64,000 nt of DNA from Motilimonas sp. E26 (GCF_021278025.1 NZ_JAIBHJ010000012.1:1-64000), one strand, 5' to 3'. Positions 8,177 to 18,434 are shown, counted from the first letter of the stretch. A program made the numbers and translations. Notes: a model not told the origin generated them from the letters alone.

Positions 8177-8304
8177 AGTTTTTTTAATACCAAGTAATGA
8201 CAGATAAAAAATGCCTGAGATTAAGGTAAACTTATTTGCCTATACTAAAATGCAGATAAGCTTGTCGAGCGTATCATAACTAATAATGAACATCAGAGGT
8301 AGGC

Positions 8305-9252
8305 ATGGCGACCATTCTAGATGCTGTTGATCAGCGAACTCAGTTAGTGGGTGAAAACCGCTTAGAGCTGCTAATGTTTCGTTTACAAAGCTCGCAGTTG
8401 TTTGCGATTAACGTATTTAAAGTAAAAGAAGTGGTGAAGTTGCCCTCTTTAAACGCTTTGCCAAACTCACACCCCAAAGTATGCGGTGTTGCCACATTGC
8501 GTGGCCAAAGCATTCCGGTGATTAACCTTCGAGAGGCTATTGGTATGCGACCTCTGCCGGTTGATGAAACCTGTAATTTAATTATTACGGAATACAATCG
8601 AACGGTGCAGGGTTTTTTAGTCGGTAAAGTTGAAAATATTGTTAACTTAACTTGGCAGAATATTATGCCACCGCCGAACACTGTGGGTAAGGCGCATTAT
8701 CTTACTGCTATCACTAAGGTTGAACACGAAGAGCAGCAGCGTCTGGTTGAAATTATTGATGTTGAAAAAGTACTTGCTGAAATCGTAACTTATAATATTA
8801 AGATCTCAGATGGCACTTTAGATGCAGACATTGTCAATGAATTTGTCGGCAGAAAAGTATTGCATGCTGATGACTCTGCAACCGCCAGAAGGCAAGTATC
8901 CGATACCCTTGAGCAGCTTGGATTAGAAGTTATCGGGGTTGAAAATGGCATGGAAGCGTTGAAGAAACTAAAACAATGGTGTGACGAAGGAAAGACGGTA
9001 ACAGACGAGATTTTACTGTTGATCACGGATGCAGAAATGCCAGTGATGGACGGTTACAAACTTACCTATGAAGTGCGTAATGACCCAAGGATGAGCGACC
9101 TATTTATTGCTTTAAATACCTCTCTCAGTGGTAGTTTTAACAATGCCATGGTAGAGAAAGTGGGCTGTGATGCGTTTATTTCTAAGTTTCAGCCGGATCT
9201 ATTAGTTGATGTGGCGCAAACGAGATTGAAGCAAATTCTCGGTAAAGATTAA
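8305..9252 (+). CDS. cheV: Chemotaxis protein CheV
   Basis: 315 residues. About 1-165 form a CheW-like coupling domain (LMFRLQSSQLFAINVFKVKEV; CGVATLRGQSIPVINLREA). About 180-310 form a response-regulator receiver with D189/D190, phospho-acceptor D242 in LLITDAEMP, T272 and K294. CheV couples chemoreceptors to the CheA kinase and is thought to aid adaptation through its receiver. It stands alone. I looked for a sigma-28 promoter in the 128 bases upstream and found none with correct spacing. Confidence 0.93.
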   Translation: MATILDAVDQRTQLVGENRLELLMFRLQSSQLFAINVFKVKEVVKLPSLNALPNSHPKVCGVATLRGQSIPVINLREAIGMRPLPVDETCNLIITEYNRTVQGFLVGKVENIVNLTWQNIMPPPNTVGKAHYLTAITKVEHEEQQRLVEIIDVEKVLAEIVTYNIKISDGTLDADIVNEFVGRKVLHADDSATARRQVSDTLEQLGLEVIGVENGMEALKKLKQWCDEGKTVTDEILLLITDAEMPVMDGYKLTYEVRNDPRMSDLFIALNTSLSGSFNNAMVEKVGCDAFISKFQPDLLVDVAQTRLKQILGKD

Positions 9253-9341
9253 ACAACTCCCTAATATCGCAATTAAATGGCTTTTTACCCCAAATAAGCC
9301 ATTTATTGCGACCATCTTCACTAATTGCTGCATTTGTATTC

Positions 9342-9370
9342 TCGACTCAATGGCAAAGCATCGCTATAAT
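9342..9370 (+). promoter_or_regulatory. Sigma-70 promoter of tig
   Basis: TCGACT, 17 bases, then a perfect TATAAT at 9365-9370. It lies about 150 bases upstream of the tig start, leaving a long structured leader. Confidence 0.65.
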
Positions 9371-9416
9371 GCTGCGTCAAATTCTAGGTTCGCACCTATA
9401 AACCATACCATTTTCA

Positions 9417-9475
9417 AGGACAGGCATAGCCTGTCTTGACTTTTTAGCAATAAAAGGTAGTTTGCTACCTTTTGA
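9417..9475 (+). other. Structured 5' leader of tig with two hairpins
   Basis: Two consecutive hairpins lie between the promoter and the tig start: GACAGGC-ATA-GCCTGTC followed by a short T-rich stretch, then AAAAGGTAG-TTTG-CTACCTTTT. The first resembles a weak terminator, so the leader could attenuate. The function is unproven. Confidence 0.4.
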
Positions 9476-9522
9476 AAGACATATTTCGGCCAAACGATGC
9501 CGAACAGATTTGAGGTAATATA

Positions 9523-10836
9523 ATGCAAGCTTCTGTAGAGACGACTCAAGGACTAGAACGCCGTCTGACTATCACTGTACCAGGTGAGAACTTCGATAAA
9601 GAACTGAACAGCCGTTTAAGCCAACTAGCTAAAACGCAACGCATTGACGGTTTCCGTCCTGGTAAAGTGCCAGCGAAAGTTATCCAAAAACGTTTTGGTG
9701 CTGCTGTTTCTAACGAAGTTGCTGGCGAACTGATGCAACGCAACTTCTTTGAAGCTATCATGGCTGAAAAGCTTAACCCAGCTGGTGCGCCTGCTTTAGA
9801 GCCAAGTGAGCGCAAAGCGGGTGAAGATTTCACTTTTGTTGCAACTTTCGAAGTGTACCCTGAAGTAGCATTAGGTGATTTCGCTGCACTAGAAGTTGAG
9901 AAGAAAACAGCAACTGTTACCGATGCTGACCTAGACAACATGCTAGTTACACTGCAAAAGCAGCACGCTACTTGGGTTGAAGTTGACGCTCCTGCAGCTG
10001 ATGAAAACCAAGCGACAATTGATTTCGTTGGTACTATCGATGGCGAAGAGTTTGACGGCGGTAAAGCTGAAGGCTTTAAACTAGCGATTGGCGCTGGTCG
10101 TATGATCCCTGGCTTTGAAGATGGCGTTAAAGGCAAGAAAGCAGGCGAGTCTTTTGACATCGACGTTACTTTCCCTGAAGAGTACCACGCTGAAAACCTA
10201 AAAGGTAAAGCGGCTAAGTTTGCTATTACTCTGTCTAAAGTTGAAGCACTTGAATTACCAGAAATCAACGAAGAATTTGTTAAAAAGTTCGGCGTAGAAA
10301 GCGGTGATATTGAAGCGCTTAAAGCTGAAGTTAAAAAGAACATGACACGTGAACTTGAGCAAACACTGAAAAACAGTGTTAAAGAGCAAGTGCTTGATGC
10401 TGTTGTTAAAGCCAATGAAATCGATGTGCCTAAATCACTTGTTGCAAGTGAAGTTGATGTTCTTCGTCAGCAAGCTATGCAACGCTTCGGTGGTCAAATG
10501 GACCCGAAAAATATGCCTGAGCTTCCAGCTGAATTGTTTGAAGAGCAAGCAGTACGTCGCGTGAAAGTTGGCCTATTATTAGGTGAAGTGATTCGTAGCA
10601 ATGAGCTAAAAGTTGACGAAGCACGTGTAGACGCTATTATCGAAAATGCAGCTTCTGCTTACGAAGACCCTGCGGAAGTTGTGGCTTACTACAAAGGCAA
10701 CAAAGAAGCGCTACAAAACATTCAAAATGTTGCATTAGAAGAGCAAGCTGTTGAGTTCATACTAGAAAAAGCGAAAGTGGTGGAAAAAGAAACAACTTTC
10801 GACGAAGTAATGAATAAAGCGGCAGCTAATGCATAA
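9523..10836 (+). CDS. tig: Trigger factor
   Basis: 437-residue ribosome-bound chaperone and prolyl isomerase that meets nascent chains at the exit tunnel. The ribosome-docking signature GFRPGKVP is at residues 43-50. An FKBP-like domain follows at about 155-245 ([38 protein letters not shown]), then the long helical C-terminal chaperone domain. Start ATG is preceded by GAGG. It heads the tig-clpP-clpX-lon block conserved in gammaproteobacteria. The large ORF on the opposite strand is a codon-bias shadow. Confidence 0.98.
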   Translation: MQASVETTQGLERRLTITVPGENFDKELNSRLSQLAKTQRIDGFRPGKVPAKVIQKRFGAAVSNEVAGELMQRNFFEAIMAEKLNPAGAPALEPSERKAGEDFTFVATFEVYPEVALGDFAALEVEKKTATVTDADLDNMLVTLQKQHATWVEVDAPAADENQATIDFVGTIDGEEFDGGKAEGFKLAIGAGRMIPGFEDGVKGKKAGESFDIDVTFPEEYHAENLKGKAAKFAITLSKVEALELPEINEEFVKKFGVESGDIEALKAEVKKNMTRELEQTLKNSVKEQVLDAVVKANEIDVPKSLVASEVDVLRQQAMQRFGGQMDPKNMPELPAELFEEQAVRRVKVGLLLGEVIRSNELKVDEARVDAIIENAASAYEDPAEVVAYYKGNKEALQNIQNVALEEQAVEFILEKAKVVEKETTFDEVMNKAAANA

Positions 10837-10841
10837 TAGGT

Positions 10842-10872
10842 TTGACATCTAGTCGAATCTAACGATTATAAT
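10842..10872 (+). promoter_or_regulatory. Sigma-70 promoter of clpP, overlapping the tig terminator
   Basis: Consensus TTGACA at 10842-10847 and consensus TATAAT at 10867-10872. Spacing is 19 bases (18 if TTATAA is used), slightly long. The last two bases of the -10 are the first two of the terminator stem, so transcripts started here would lack most of the left arm of that stem. Confidence 0.6.
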
Positions 10873-10903
10873 GGCTCGAGTGATATTCACCGAGCCATTT
10901 TTG
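10871..10903 (+). terminator. Terminator between tig and clpP
   Basis: ATGGCTCG and CGAGCCAT form the outer stem, with an inner GTGA-TAT-TCAC extension, followed by TTTTTG. It is positioned to end tig transcripts just before clpP. Confidence 0.8.
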
Positions 10904-10920
10904 TTTAAGGATAATCATCT

Positions 10921-11544
10921 ATGTCGAGAAACTACGATAATACGTTTGATGCGCCAAGTAATGCACTTGTCCCGATGGTAATAGAGCAAACTGCCAAAGG
11001 TGAGCGCTCTTATGATATTTACTCTCGCTTATTAAAAGAGCGCGTTATCTTTTTAACAGGTCCTGTTGAAGATCACATGGCTAATTTAGTCGCCGCGCAG
11101 CTATTGTTTTTAGAGTCAGAAAACCCAGACAAAGATATTTTTCTTTATATTAACTCTCCTGGTGGCTCAATCAGTGCAGGCATGTCAATTTACGATACGA
11201 TGCAGTTTATCAAGCCTGACGTCAGCACCGTTTGTATGGGCATGGCGGCCAGTATGGGCGCGTTCTTGTTAGCAGGTGGTGCACCGGGTAAACGTCATGT
11301 GTTACCTAATGCTAAAGTAATGATTCATCAACCACTTGGTGGTTTCCAAGGTCAGGCTTCTGATATTGAAATTCATGCCCAAGAAATCATTCGTATTAAA
11401 CGAAAAATGAATGAATTATTAGCTGAGCATACGGGGCAAGAATATGACGTTATTGCTCGTGATACCGACCGTGATAACTTTATGACAGCTGAGCAAGCAG
11501 TTGAATACGGCCTAGTCGATTCAATTCTCAAGCGCAGAGACTAA
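10921..11544 (+). CDS. clpP: ATP-dependent Clp protease proteolytic subunit
   Basis: 207-residue serine peptidase forming the tetradecameric chamber that works with ClpX (next gene) or ClpA. The nucleophile is S111 in [11 protein letters not shown], the histidine is H136 in VMIHQP and the aspartate is D185 in DTDRDNFM. The SPGG turn is near residue 80. The first residues (about 13) are probably a propeptide removed on maturation, as in E. coli. It has its own promoter at the tig terminator. clpX follows after 109 bases. Confidence 0.98.
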   Translation: MSRNYDNTFDAPSNALVPMVIEQTAKGERSYDIYSRLLKERVIFLTGPVEDHMANLVAAQLLFLESENPDKDIFLYINSPGGSISAGMSIYDTMQFIKPDVSTVCMGMAASMGAFLLAGGAPGKRHVLPNAKVMIHQPLGGFQGQASDIEIHAQEIIRIKRKMNELLAEHTGQEYDVIARDTDRDNFMTAEQAVEYGLVDSILKRRD

Positions 11545-11618
11545 GCATTTACACGTAAATGCATTAAACTAAAGTTTAGAAACAAATACAGTAATAGCGT
11601 TCAAAGCAGGCTTTGAAC
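11545..11618 (+). other. Two perfect hairpins in the clpP-clpX gap
   Basis: GCATTTAC-AC-GTAAATGC at 11545-11562 and GTTCAAAGC-AG-GCTTTGAAC at 11599-11618 are perfect stems. Neither has a T-run, so they are not obvious terminators; they could be mRNA processing or stability elements within a clpP-clpX transcript. Confidence 0.45.
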
Positions 11619-11653
11619 AGAAATATGGCAAACGCCAAAGATGAGGTTAACGA

Positions 11654-12937
11654 ATGACAGATAAGCGTAAAGGTGAGGGAGATAGCGGTAAGCTGCTGTA
11701 CTGTTCTTTCTGTGGCAAAAGCCAGCACGAAGTAAGAAAGCTCATTGCCGGCCCTTCCGTTTATATCTGTGATGAGTGTGTAGAGCTTTGTAACGATATT
11801 ATTCGTGAAGAAATCAAAGAAATCGCGCCAAAACAGGAGGGGGATAGTTTACCTACTCCTCATGAGATCCGCGCTCATTTAGATGATTATGTTATTGGCC
11901 AAGAGCATGCTAAAAAAGTATTAGCGGTTGCGGTTTATAACCATTACAAACGGCTACGCAATGCCGATAAAATTGCTGACGGTGTTGAATTAGGTAAAAG
12001 TAACATTCTTCTAATAGGCCCAACGGGTAGTGGTAAAACGCTGTTAGCTGAAACGTTAGCACGTTTGCTTGATGTGCCATTTACCATGGCTGACGCAACC
12101 ACGTTAACGGAAGCGGGTTATGTCGGTGAAGATGTTGAAAACATTATTCAGAAACTGCTGCAAAAGTGTGACTACGACGTTGAGAAGGCACAACGCGGTA
12201 TCGTTTATATTGATGAAATCGATAAGATTTCCCGTAAGTCTGACAACCCATCCATCACGCGAGACGTGTCGGGTGAAGGTGTACAGCAAGCGTTACTGAA
12301 ACTCATCGAAGGCACGGTTGCATCGGTTCCCCCGCAAGGTGGTCGTAAGCATCCACAGCAAGAGTTTTTGCAAGTTGATACCAGTAAAATACTGTTCATC
12401 TGTGGTGGGGCATTTGCTGGCTTAGATAAAGTTATCGAGCAACGCGTTCATACTGGTACCGGTATTGGTTTTGGTGCGAAGGTTAAATCGAAAGATAACA
12501 AGGCAAGTTTGTCGGAAATATTTACTAAGACCGAGCCAGAAGATTTAGTTAAATATGGCTTGATCCCTGAATTTATTGGCCGTTTACCTGTGGTTGCGAC
12601 CTTAACTGAGTTGGACACCGATGCGCTTATTCAGATTTTAAAAGAGCCTAAAAACGCATTAACTAAGCAATATGCTGCGTTATTTGAACTTGAAGATGTT
12701 GAGCTTGAGTTTCGTGATGATGCACTGCGTGCAATTGCTGCTAAAGCGATGGAGCGTAAGACTGGTGCGCGTGGTTTAAGATCCATTGTTGAGCAAGTAC
12801 TTCTAAATACTATGTATGATTTACCGTCGGTAGATGATGTGAGTAAAGTGGTGATTGATGAAACGGTAATCAAAGGAGAATCTGATCCTATTTTGATTTA
12901 TCAGAGTAATGATAATAAGGCTGCGTCAGCAGACTGA
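11654..12937 (+). CDS. clpX: ATP-dependent Clp protease ATP-binding subunit ClpX
   Basis: 427-residue AAA+ unfoldase. An N-terminal zinc-binding domain uses C17, C20, C39 and C42. The AAA module has Walker A GPTGSGKT (about 121-128), Walker [11 protein letters not shown], and sensor/arginine-finger segments such as [11 protein letters not shown] and [10 protein letters not shown]. The IGF-type loop that docks into ClpP appears as GIGFGAKV. It recognises ssrA-tagged and other substrates and feeds ClpP. GAGG precedes the start. A strong terminator ends the unit. Confidence 0.98.
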   Translation: MTDKRKGEGDSGKLLYCSFCGKSQHEVRKLIAGPSVYICDECVELCNDIIREEIKEIAPKQEGDSLPTPHEIRAHLDDYVIGQEHAKKVLAVAVYNHYKRLRNADKIADGVELGKSNILLIGPTGSGKTLLAETLARLLDVPFTMADATTLTEAGYVGEDVENIIQKLLQKCDYDVEKAQRGIVYIDEIDKISRKSDNPSITRDVSGEGVQQALLKLIEGTVASVPPQGGRKHPQQEFLQVDTSKILFICGGAFAGLDKVIEQRVHTGTGIGFGAKVKSKDNKASLSEIFTKTEPEDLVKYGLIPEFIGRLPVVATLTELDTDALIQILKEPKNALTKQYAALFELEDVELEFRDDALRAIAAKAMERKTGARGLRSIVEQVLLNTMYDLPSVDDVSKVVIDETVIKGESDPILIYQSNDNKAASAD

Positions 12938-12957
12938 TGGTTAAATAACCAATTATT

Positions 12958-12987
12958 AAGGGGCCTTTGGCCCCTTTTTTGTTTTTT
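12958..12987 (+). terminator. Rho-independent terminator after clpX
   Basis: AAGGGGCC-TTT-GGCCCCTT stem-loop followed by two T-runs, about 20 bases beyond the clpX stop. Confidence 0.93.
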
Positions 12988-13007
12988 TCCATTTTTGCAT
13001 TATATGC

Positions 13008-13038
13008 CATTGAATATCTTGTGGTTGCCCCAATATAC
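13008..13038 (+). promoter_or_regulatory. Sigma-32 (heat-shock) promoter of lon
   Basis: ATTGAA, 13 bases after TTGAA, then CCCCAATATAC. The layout closely follows the heat-shock promoter of E. coli lon (TTGAA, 14 bases, CCCCATATAC), and it lies 42 bases upstream of the lon start codon. Confidence 0.7.
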
Positions 13039-13079
13039 TCAGAAGAAGATGGCCCAGAATTCGAAAAAGAGAGGACATA

Positions 13080-15431
13080 ATGAGTTTAGAGCGTAATACA
13101 CGCATAGAGATCCCTGTCTTACCCCTTAGGGACGTAGTGGTTTACCCACATATGGTTATTCCCTTGTTTGTTGGCCGTGAAAAGTCCATCTCTTGCCTTG
13201 AAGCTGCAATGGATAAAGACAAGCAAGTATTGCTGGTTGCGCAGCGTGATGCCTCAAAAGATGATCCAGACACTTCGGACATGTTTGAAGTGGGGACGAT
13301 TGCCAATATTTTACAATTATTAAAATTACCTGACGGCACCGTAAAAGTGCTTGTTGAAGGCAGTCGCCGTGCGAAGCTTGAATGTTTTCTTGATAAAGAA
13401 GACTTTTTTGTTGGTGAAATAACAGAGCTAAGCACAGACACGATTGAAGAGCGCGAAGAAGAAGTGCTGATCCGCAGTGCTATTAGCCAGTTTGAAGGTT
13501 ACGTTAAGCTCAACAAAAAAATCCCACCTGAGGTCATGACCTCGGTAAGTGCAATTGATGATGCCGATCGCTTAGCTGATACCATGGCTGCACACATGCC
13601 ATTAAAGCTTGATGATAAACAAGCGGTATTAGAAATCTCTCAAGTGCCGGAGCGTCTCGAGTACTTGATGGCGATGATGGAATCTGAAATAGACTTATTA
13701 CAAGTTGAGAAAAAGATCCGTAGTCGCGTTAAAAAGCAGATGGAAAAGAGTCAGCGCGAGTATTACCTCAATGAGCAAATGAAGGCGATACAAAAAGAGT
13801 TGGGAGAGCTGGATGACGCGCCGGATGAGTTTGAAGCTCTCGCGAAAAAAATTGAAGCTGCAGGCATGACAGCTGAAGGTAAAGAAAAAACCTTAGCCGA
13901 GCTACAGAAGCTGAAGATGATGTCGCCTATGTCTGCTGAAGCGACCGTGGTTCGTGGCTATATTGAGTGGATGATAGGTGTGCCTTGGACGAAGCGCTCT
14001 AAGGTGAAAAAAGATTTAGCTAAGGCGCAAGAGATATTAGATGCTGACCACTTTGGTCTTGAGAAGGTTAAAGAACGGATCCTTGAGTATCTTGCCGTAC
14101 AAACTCGAATTAATAAGCTCAAAGGGCCTATTCTTTGTTTAGTCGGGCCCCCGGGGGTAGGTAAAACCTCGTTGGGTCAATCTATTGCTAAAGCGACAGG
14201 ACGTAAATATGTGCGCATGGCGTTAGGTGGGGTACGTGATGAAGCAGAAATTCGCGGTCATCGCCGTACTTACATTGGCTCGATGCCAGGTAAACTGATT
14301 CAGAAGATGTCTAAAGTAGGGGTTAAGAATCCTTTATTCCTACTGGATGAAATCGACAAAATGGCATCCGATATGCGTGGCGACCCGGCATCAGCATTGT
14401 TAGAGGTATTGGACCCAGAGCAAAATAACAGCTTTAACGATCATTACCTTGAGGTTGATTACGATTTATCAGACGTGATGTTTGTGGCAACGTCTAATTC
14501 GATGAATATTCCAGGGCCGTTACTTGACCGGATGGAAGTGATTCGCTTATCGGGTTATACCGAAGACGAGAAACTGAACATTGCCAAGCAACATTTGCTC
14601 GATAAGCAAATCAAACGCAATGGCCTGAAACCACATGAAATAGTGGTTGAAGATTCTGCGATTGTTGGCATTATCCGTTACTACACGCGTGAAGCTGGTG
14701 TGCGTAGTTTAGAGCGAGAAATTTCTAAGTTATGCCGCAAAGCAGTAAAGAAAATTCTATTAAACAAAGAAATCAAAACCGTCACCATTAATATGGATAA
14801 CCTAAAAGAATTTTTAGGTGTGCAGCGTTGTGATTTTGGTAAAGCGGAAGAGAACAACCAGATTGGCCAAGTTACCGGTTTAGCTTGGACTGAAGTAGGT
14901 GGTGATTTATTGACCATAGAGACGTCTGCGGTGCCAGGTAAAGGCAAATTGACTTATACCGGTTCTCTGGGCGACGTGATGCAAGAGTCGATTCAAGCGG
15001 CGATGACGGTAGTGCGCTCACGAGCGGAAAAATTACGCATTAATAGTGATTTTTATGAGAAGCGCGACATTCATGTTCACGTGCCTGAAGGGGCGACGCC
15101 AAAAGATGGTCCAAGTGCCGGTATTGCAATGTGTACCGCTTTAGTGTCTAGTTTAACGGGCAACCCTGTGCGTGCCAATGTGGCGATGACAGGTGAGATA
15201 ACGTTACGCGGTGAAGTATTGCCTATTGGTGGTTTAAAAGAAAAATTATTGGCCGCATTGCGCGGTGGGATAAAGACGGTTTTAATCCCTCATGAAAATG
15301 TGCGTGACTTAGAAGAAATACCTGAAAACGTCACTCGTGAACTGGAAATTATTCCCGTACGCTGGATCGACGAAGTACTCGCGGTTGCTCTGCAAGAGTC
15401 TCCGGAGAAGTTTCAAGTACTCACAGAGTGA
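13080..15431 (+). CDS. lon: ATP-dependent protease Lon (LonA)
   Basis: 783-residue LonA protease that degrades misfolded and regulatory proteins in the cytoplasm. The N-terminal substrate domain begins [13 protein letters not shown]. The AAA+ module has Walker [12 protein letters not shown] and Walker [11 protein letters not shown]. The C-terminal protease domain has catalytic S679 in [10 protein letters not shown] and the lysine of [13 protein letters not shown], about residue 722. Length and the serine position equal those of E. coli Lon. It has its own heat-shock-type promoter after the clpX terminator. Confidence 0.98.
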   Translation: MSLERNTRIEIPVLPLRDVVVYPHMVIPLFVGREKSISCLEAAMDKDKQVLLVAQRDASKDDPDTSDMFEVGTIANILQLLKLPDGTVKVLVEGSRRAKLECFLDKEDFFVGEITELSTDTIEEREEEVLIRSAISQFEGYVKLNKKIPPEVMTSVSAIDDADRLADTMAAHMPLKLDDKQAVLEISQVPERLEYLMAMMESEIDLLQVEKKIRSRVKKQMEKSQREYYLNEQMKAIQKELGELDDAPDEFEALAKKIEAAGMTAEGKEKTLAELQKLKMMSPMSAEATVVRGYIEWMIGVPWTKRSKVKKDLAKAQEILDADHFGLEKVKERILEYLAVQTRINKLKGPILCLVGPPGVGKTSLGQSIAKATGRKYVRMALGGVRDEAEIRGHRRTYIGSMPGKLIQKMSKVGVKNPLFLLDEIDKMASDMRGDPASALLEVLDPEQNNSFNDHYLEVDYDLSDVMFVATSNSMNIPGPLLDRMEVIRLSGYTEDEKLNIAKQHLLDKQIKRNGLKPHEIVVEDSAIVGIIRYYTREAGVRSLEREISKLCRKAVKKILLNKEIKTVTINMDNLKEFLGVQRCDFGKAEENNQIGQVTGLAWTEVGGDLLTIETSAVPGKGKLTYTGSLGDVMQESIQAAMTVVRSRAEKLRINSDFYEKRDIHVHVPEGATPKDGPSAGIAMCTALVSSLTGNPVRANVAMTGEITLRGEVLPIGGLKEKLLAALRGGIKTVLIPHENVRDLEEIPENVTRELEIIPVRWIDEVLAVALQESPEKFQVLTE

Positions 15432-15538
15432 AATTTAAATACCGAATCTAAATAAAAACTTGATGATCCGCAAACTTAAAGGGTCTCAAGGGCAAATTTG
15501 CTTGCCAGTCCCGTGGGCTGGCAGTAGATTTAACGGGA

Positions 15539-15568
15539 TTGATATTTTGCTTTACAGAATTCGATAAT
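15539..15568 (+). promoter_or_regulatory. Possible sigma-70 promoter of hupB
   Basis: TTGATA, 18 bases, GATAAT. Each box has one mismatch to consensus. It lies about 100 bases upstream of the hupB start. A stable GC-rich hairpin without T-run (about 15502-15524) lies just before it and may mark the lon 3' end. Confidence 0.45.
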
Positions 15569-15670
15569 GGGCCAAGTGTCAAATAACAGTATTATTTGGG
15601 TGAAGATGCGCTAGTTTTTCAGTTTAACCATCTACCCAAACTAACTATAAGAACTATAGGGGACAAAACA

Positions 15671-15946
15671 GTGAATAAAGCTCAACTAATCGACAAAGTA
15701 GCTGATGGTGCAGATCTTTCTAAAGCAGCTGCTGGCCGTGCATTAGATGCGTTTGTTGACGCAGTAACAGAAAGCCTAAAAGAAGGTGACTCAGTGGCAC
15801 TGGTTGGTTTCGGTACATTTTCAGTAAAAGAGCGCAGTGCGCGTACCGGTCGTAACCCTCAAACAGGCGCAGCGATTGAAATTGCTGCTGCTAATGTTCC
15901 TGGCTTTAAAGCTGGTAAAGCATTAAAAGATTCATGTAACAACTAA
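15671..15946 (+). CDS. hupB: DNA-binding protein HU-beta
   Basis: 91-residue histone-like HU protein that bends and compacts DNA as a dimer. The start is GTG at 15671 with AGGGG upstream; this gives the family N-terminus [10 protein letters not shown], whereas the longer frame from 15596 adds 25 unrelated residues. The signature [21 protein letters not shown], with the DNA-binding arm proline, is at about residues 46-66. It lies between lon and ppiD exactly as in E. coli and Shewanella. Confidence 0.97.
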   Translation: MNKAQLIDKVADGADLSKAAAGRALDAFVDAVTESLKEGDSVALVGFGTFSVKERSARTGRNPQTGAAIEIAAANVPGFKAGKALKDSCNN

Positions 15947-15990
15947 TCAAGGTGTTTGCAGACCTGCAGACGGAAACTTGGTACACTTGG

Positions 15991-16048
15991 GCATCAGTGC
16001 TCAAGCAGCAGATATACGAGCGCATCTCACACTGATGCGCTTTTTTTA
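15991..16048 (+). terminator. Terminator after hupB with a possible antiterminator arm
   Basis: AGCGCATC and GATGCGCT (16019-16041) form a hairpin ahead of seven T's: a good intrinsic terminator. Just upstream, GCATCAGTG at 15991-15999 is exactly complementary to CACTGATGC at 16030-16038, which includes most of the right arm. The two pairings exclude each other, so this could act as an attenuator before ppiD. Confidence 0.75.
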
Positions 16049-16086
16049 TTTAGGCTCTGTCCAGGGAATTAAGAGAGAAGTACAGC

Positions 16087-17988
16087 ATGTTGGATAAATT
16101 TCGCGAAGGCGCGCAAGGCCCCGCAGCAAAAATCATTTTAGGCGTGGTCATTTTATCATTTGCTTTGGCTGGTGTAGGTGGTTATCTCGGTTCAACTACC
16201 GCTGATCCAGCAGCCGTGGTGAACGGTGAAGACATTACACGACAAGAATTAGAATCCGCTTATCAACAAGAGCGTAATAAAGTTGAACAACAATATGGCG
16301 AGTCATTTGCTGCCATAGCGGCTGATCCTAGCTTTGCTCAGCAATTACGTAGTAATGTGTTAGAGCGCTTAGTAAGCGAGCGGTTAACCGACCAAGCTGT
16401 TACTGAATTGGGTTTACGTATCAGCGACGAGCAAATCAAAGAATCAATTCGTTCAATGCCTGAGTTTCAGCGTGATGGTCAATTCGATAACGACACTTAC
16501 CTTGCGGTTCTTCGTCAATCAGGTTACCAACCCGATCAGTTTAGAGATATTTTACGCCAAGACATGACTCGTCGTCAGCTACTGCAATCTTACCTTAGTA
16601 GTGAAATTAGCTTACCAGGAGAAGCATTACAGCTATACCGTTTACAAGCTCAGCAACGTGAACTTCGCCAATTGGAAGTAAATGTAAGCCAGTTTAACGA
16701 TAAAGTTAGCGTGACAGATGAAGAAGTCGATGCTTATTATCAAGCTAATCAGAGTAGCTTCCAGCATCCAGAGCAAGTTAACCTAGACTATGTGTTACTT
16801 GATGCGGCCAATTTGGCTGGCGATGTTGATCTTTCTGAAGAGGCGGTTAAAGCCTACTACCAGGATCATCAGTCATCTTACAAGGCTCCTGAGAAGCGTC
16901 GTGTTGCGCATATTTTAGTAGATATTAATAAAGATAATGCTGAGCAAGAAGCGCAAGATTTATTAGCTAAAGTACAGCAAGGTGAAGACTTCGCAGCGCT
17001 CGCTAAGACTTTTTCAAGTGATACTTTTTCTGGTGAAAATGGTGGTGAATTAGACTGGTTTGAAAAAGGTGTCATGGATCCTGAATTTGAAGCGGCTGCT
17101 TTCGCATTAGAGCAAGTGGGCGATACGTCAGGAGTGGTTAAGAGTGAGTTTGGTTACCATATAATTAAACTACTCGAAGTCCAAGAAGATGCTGCGGCTC
17201 CGTATGAAGAAGTAAAAGACAAGATTGCCAACACGCTAAAGCGTGATAAAGCAATGGAAGTATTTTACGAGAAACTTCAAAAGCTAAGTGAAATGGCATT
17301 TGAAGTACCAGATACTTTAAATGAAGCAGCGGATGCATCGGGCCTAACAGTGCAACAAACGGGCTTGTTTAGTCGCAATAACGCAACTGGCGATTTCAGC
17401 AATGCTCAAGTATTAGTGCAGGCGTTTAATGTCGATCTACGTCAAGACCAAATGAACTCTGAGGTGATTGAATTAAGCCCAGAAAAAGTGATGGTTATTC
17501 GCGTTAATGATTACCGGCCACAAAGTGCTAAAGCATTGGCAGAAGTTAAAGATGATATTGTTGTACGCCTCACACGCGAAAAAGCAACGGCGGCGGCTAA
17601 TGAATATATTGATGGTTTGATTACCGCGCTTGAGAGTGGTGCAGATATTAGTGAGCAGCTATCCACTTACGATTTTAGCTTTAGTGAGCCTGTAACAGTA
17701 AGCCGGATGGACCCTGGTGCTAGTCCCGAAATTGCGCGTGAAGTATTTACTATGGCTAAACCTACAGGCTCCTCTGTTGAGCGAACTAAAGTAGACTTAC
17801 TGAACGGTAATATTGCCTTGGTCGAACTATTGAGTGTGACAGAAGTTGCGACGGATGTGTTGCCTTCAGCAGCTGAAACGCAGCAGTTAAGTCAATTTGT
17901 TCAGAACACCCAAGCAGATACCTCTTATCAAGCGCTTATCAAGCTGTTACAAGCTCGTGCTGATATTGTTTATCCAGTTGTTGAATAA
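16087..17988 (+). CDS. ppiD: Periplasmic folding chaperone PpiD
   Basis: 633-residue membrane-anchored periplasmic chaperone near the SecYEG exit. A short cytoplasmic N-terminus is followed by one membrane helix (about 16-34, IILGVVILSFALAGVGGYL). A SurA-like N-domain comes next (NGEDITRQELESAYQQE). A parvulin domain is at about 271-363 (RRVAHILV; GELDWFEKGVMDPEFEAAAFAL; EFGYHIIKLL), then a long helical C-terminal part. Parvulin activity is weak or absent in E. coli PpiD; I infer the same caution here. It has its own terminator. Confidence 0.95.
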   Translation: MLDKFREGAQGPAAKIILGVVILSFALAGVGGYLGSTTADPAAVVNGEDITRQELESAYQQERNKVEQQYGESFAAIAADPSFAQQLRSNVLERLVSERLTDQAVTELGLRISDEQIKESIRSMPEFQRDGQFDNDTYLAVLRQSGYQPDQFRDILRQDMTRRQLLQSYLSSEISLPGEALQLYRLQAQQRELRQLEVNVSQFNDKVSVTDEEVDAYYQANQSSFQHPEQVNLDYVLLDAANLAGDVDLSEEAVKAYYQDHQSSYKAPEKRRVAHILVDINKDNAEQEAQDLLAKVQQGEDFAALAKTFSSDTFSGENGGELDWFEKGVMDPEFEAAAFALEQVGDTSGVVKSEFGYHIIKLLEVQEDAAAPYEEVKDKIANTLKRDKAMEVFYEKLQKLSEMAFEVPDTLNEAADASGLTVQQTGLFSRNNATGDFSNAQVLVQAFNVDLRQDQMNSEVIELSPEKVMVIRVNDYRPQSAKALAEVKDDIVVRLTREKATAAANEYIDGLITALESGADISEQLSTYDFSFSEPVTVSRMDPGASPEIAREVFTMAKPTGSSVERTKVDLLNGNIALVELLSVTEVATDVLPSAAETQQLSQFVQNTQADTSYQALIKLLQARADIVYPVVE

Positions 17989-18027
17989 TTCGATAAGATT
18001 GAAATAACAGACTCTGTGGTTAAAATT

Positions 18028-18053
18028 AAGGGTAGCTTAGCTACCCTTTTTAT
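18028..18053 (+). terminator. Rho-independent terminator after ppiD
   Basis: AAGGGTAGC-TTA-GCTACCCTT followed by T's, 39 bases past the ppiD stop. Confidence 0.9.
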
Positions 18054-18065
18054 TTGAGGTATATT

Positions 18066-18416
18066 GTGATTAAAACCCTATTAATAGTCATCTTGTCGTT
18101 AGCGATTATTCTATTGGGCTCTGCCGGATTTGTTGCTTATTATGATTTTTCAGGACAACCCAAGGAAGTGGATACTCCAATTTATGGTAAATGGAAAAGT
18201 GAAGACAAGCCTTATGGTGAGTATGAATACTTTGAATTTACCCCTGAAGGTTACACCTTTGAAAGTCGCTTTTATCCTGCGACTTATAGTCAAGACGGTA
18301 AAATAGTGACTATCTCAAAACGTGGTGAAACACTTACTTTTAAGGTCATCAATTCCAGTATGATTGAGCGAGAGGTACCTAGGTTGAAACAAATTCGATA
18401 CCTTAGGGTAGAGTAG
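18066..18416 (+). CDS. Small membrane-anchored protein, unknown (DUF2850-like?)
   Basis: 116 residues from GTG 18066, which has GAGGT seven bases upstream; a TTG at 18054 is possible but lies on the terminator side of that signal. One N-terminal membrane anchor (about 3-25), then a beta-rich extracytoplasmic part with IYGKWKSEDKPYGEYEYFEF and YSQDGKIVTISKRGETLTF. This resembles lipocalin-like or DUF2850-type small Vibrio proteins, but the match is from memory and weak. It stands alone. Confidence 0.6.
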   Translation: MIKTLLIVILSLAIILLGSAGFVAYYDFSGQPKEVDTPIYGKWKSEDKPYGEYEYFEFTPEGYTFESRFYPATYSQDGKIVTISKRGETLTFKVINSSMIEREVPRLKQIRYLRVE

Positions 18417-18434
18417 TTTTCAGCTTAAAATCGG

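Noticed and set aside
8221-8246. Sigma-28-like boxes upstream of cheV
   Set aside because: GCCTATAC is present, but the -35-like element is at the wrong spacing in every alignment.
9546-10415. 289-codon open frame on the minus strand opposite tig
   Set aside because: A shadow of tig: it is Ser/Ala-rich from reverse reading of biased codons, has no ribosome signal, and the plus-strand protein is beyond doubt.
15502-15524. GC-rich hairpin after lon considered as a terminator
   Set aside because: No T-run follows on the plus strand; it may only stabilise the lon 3' end.
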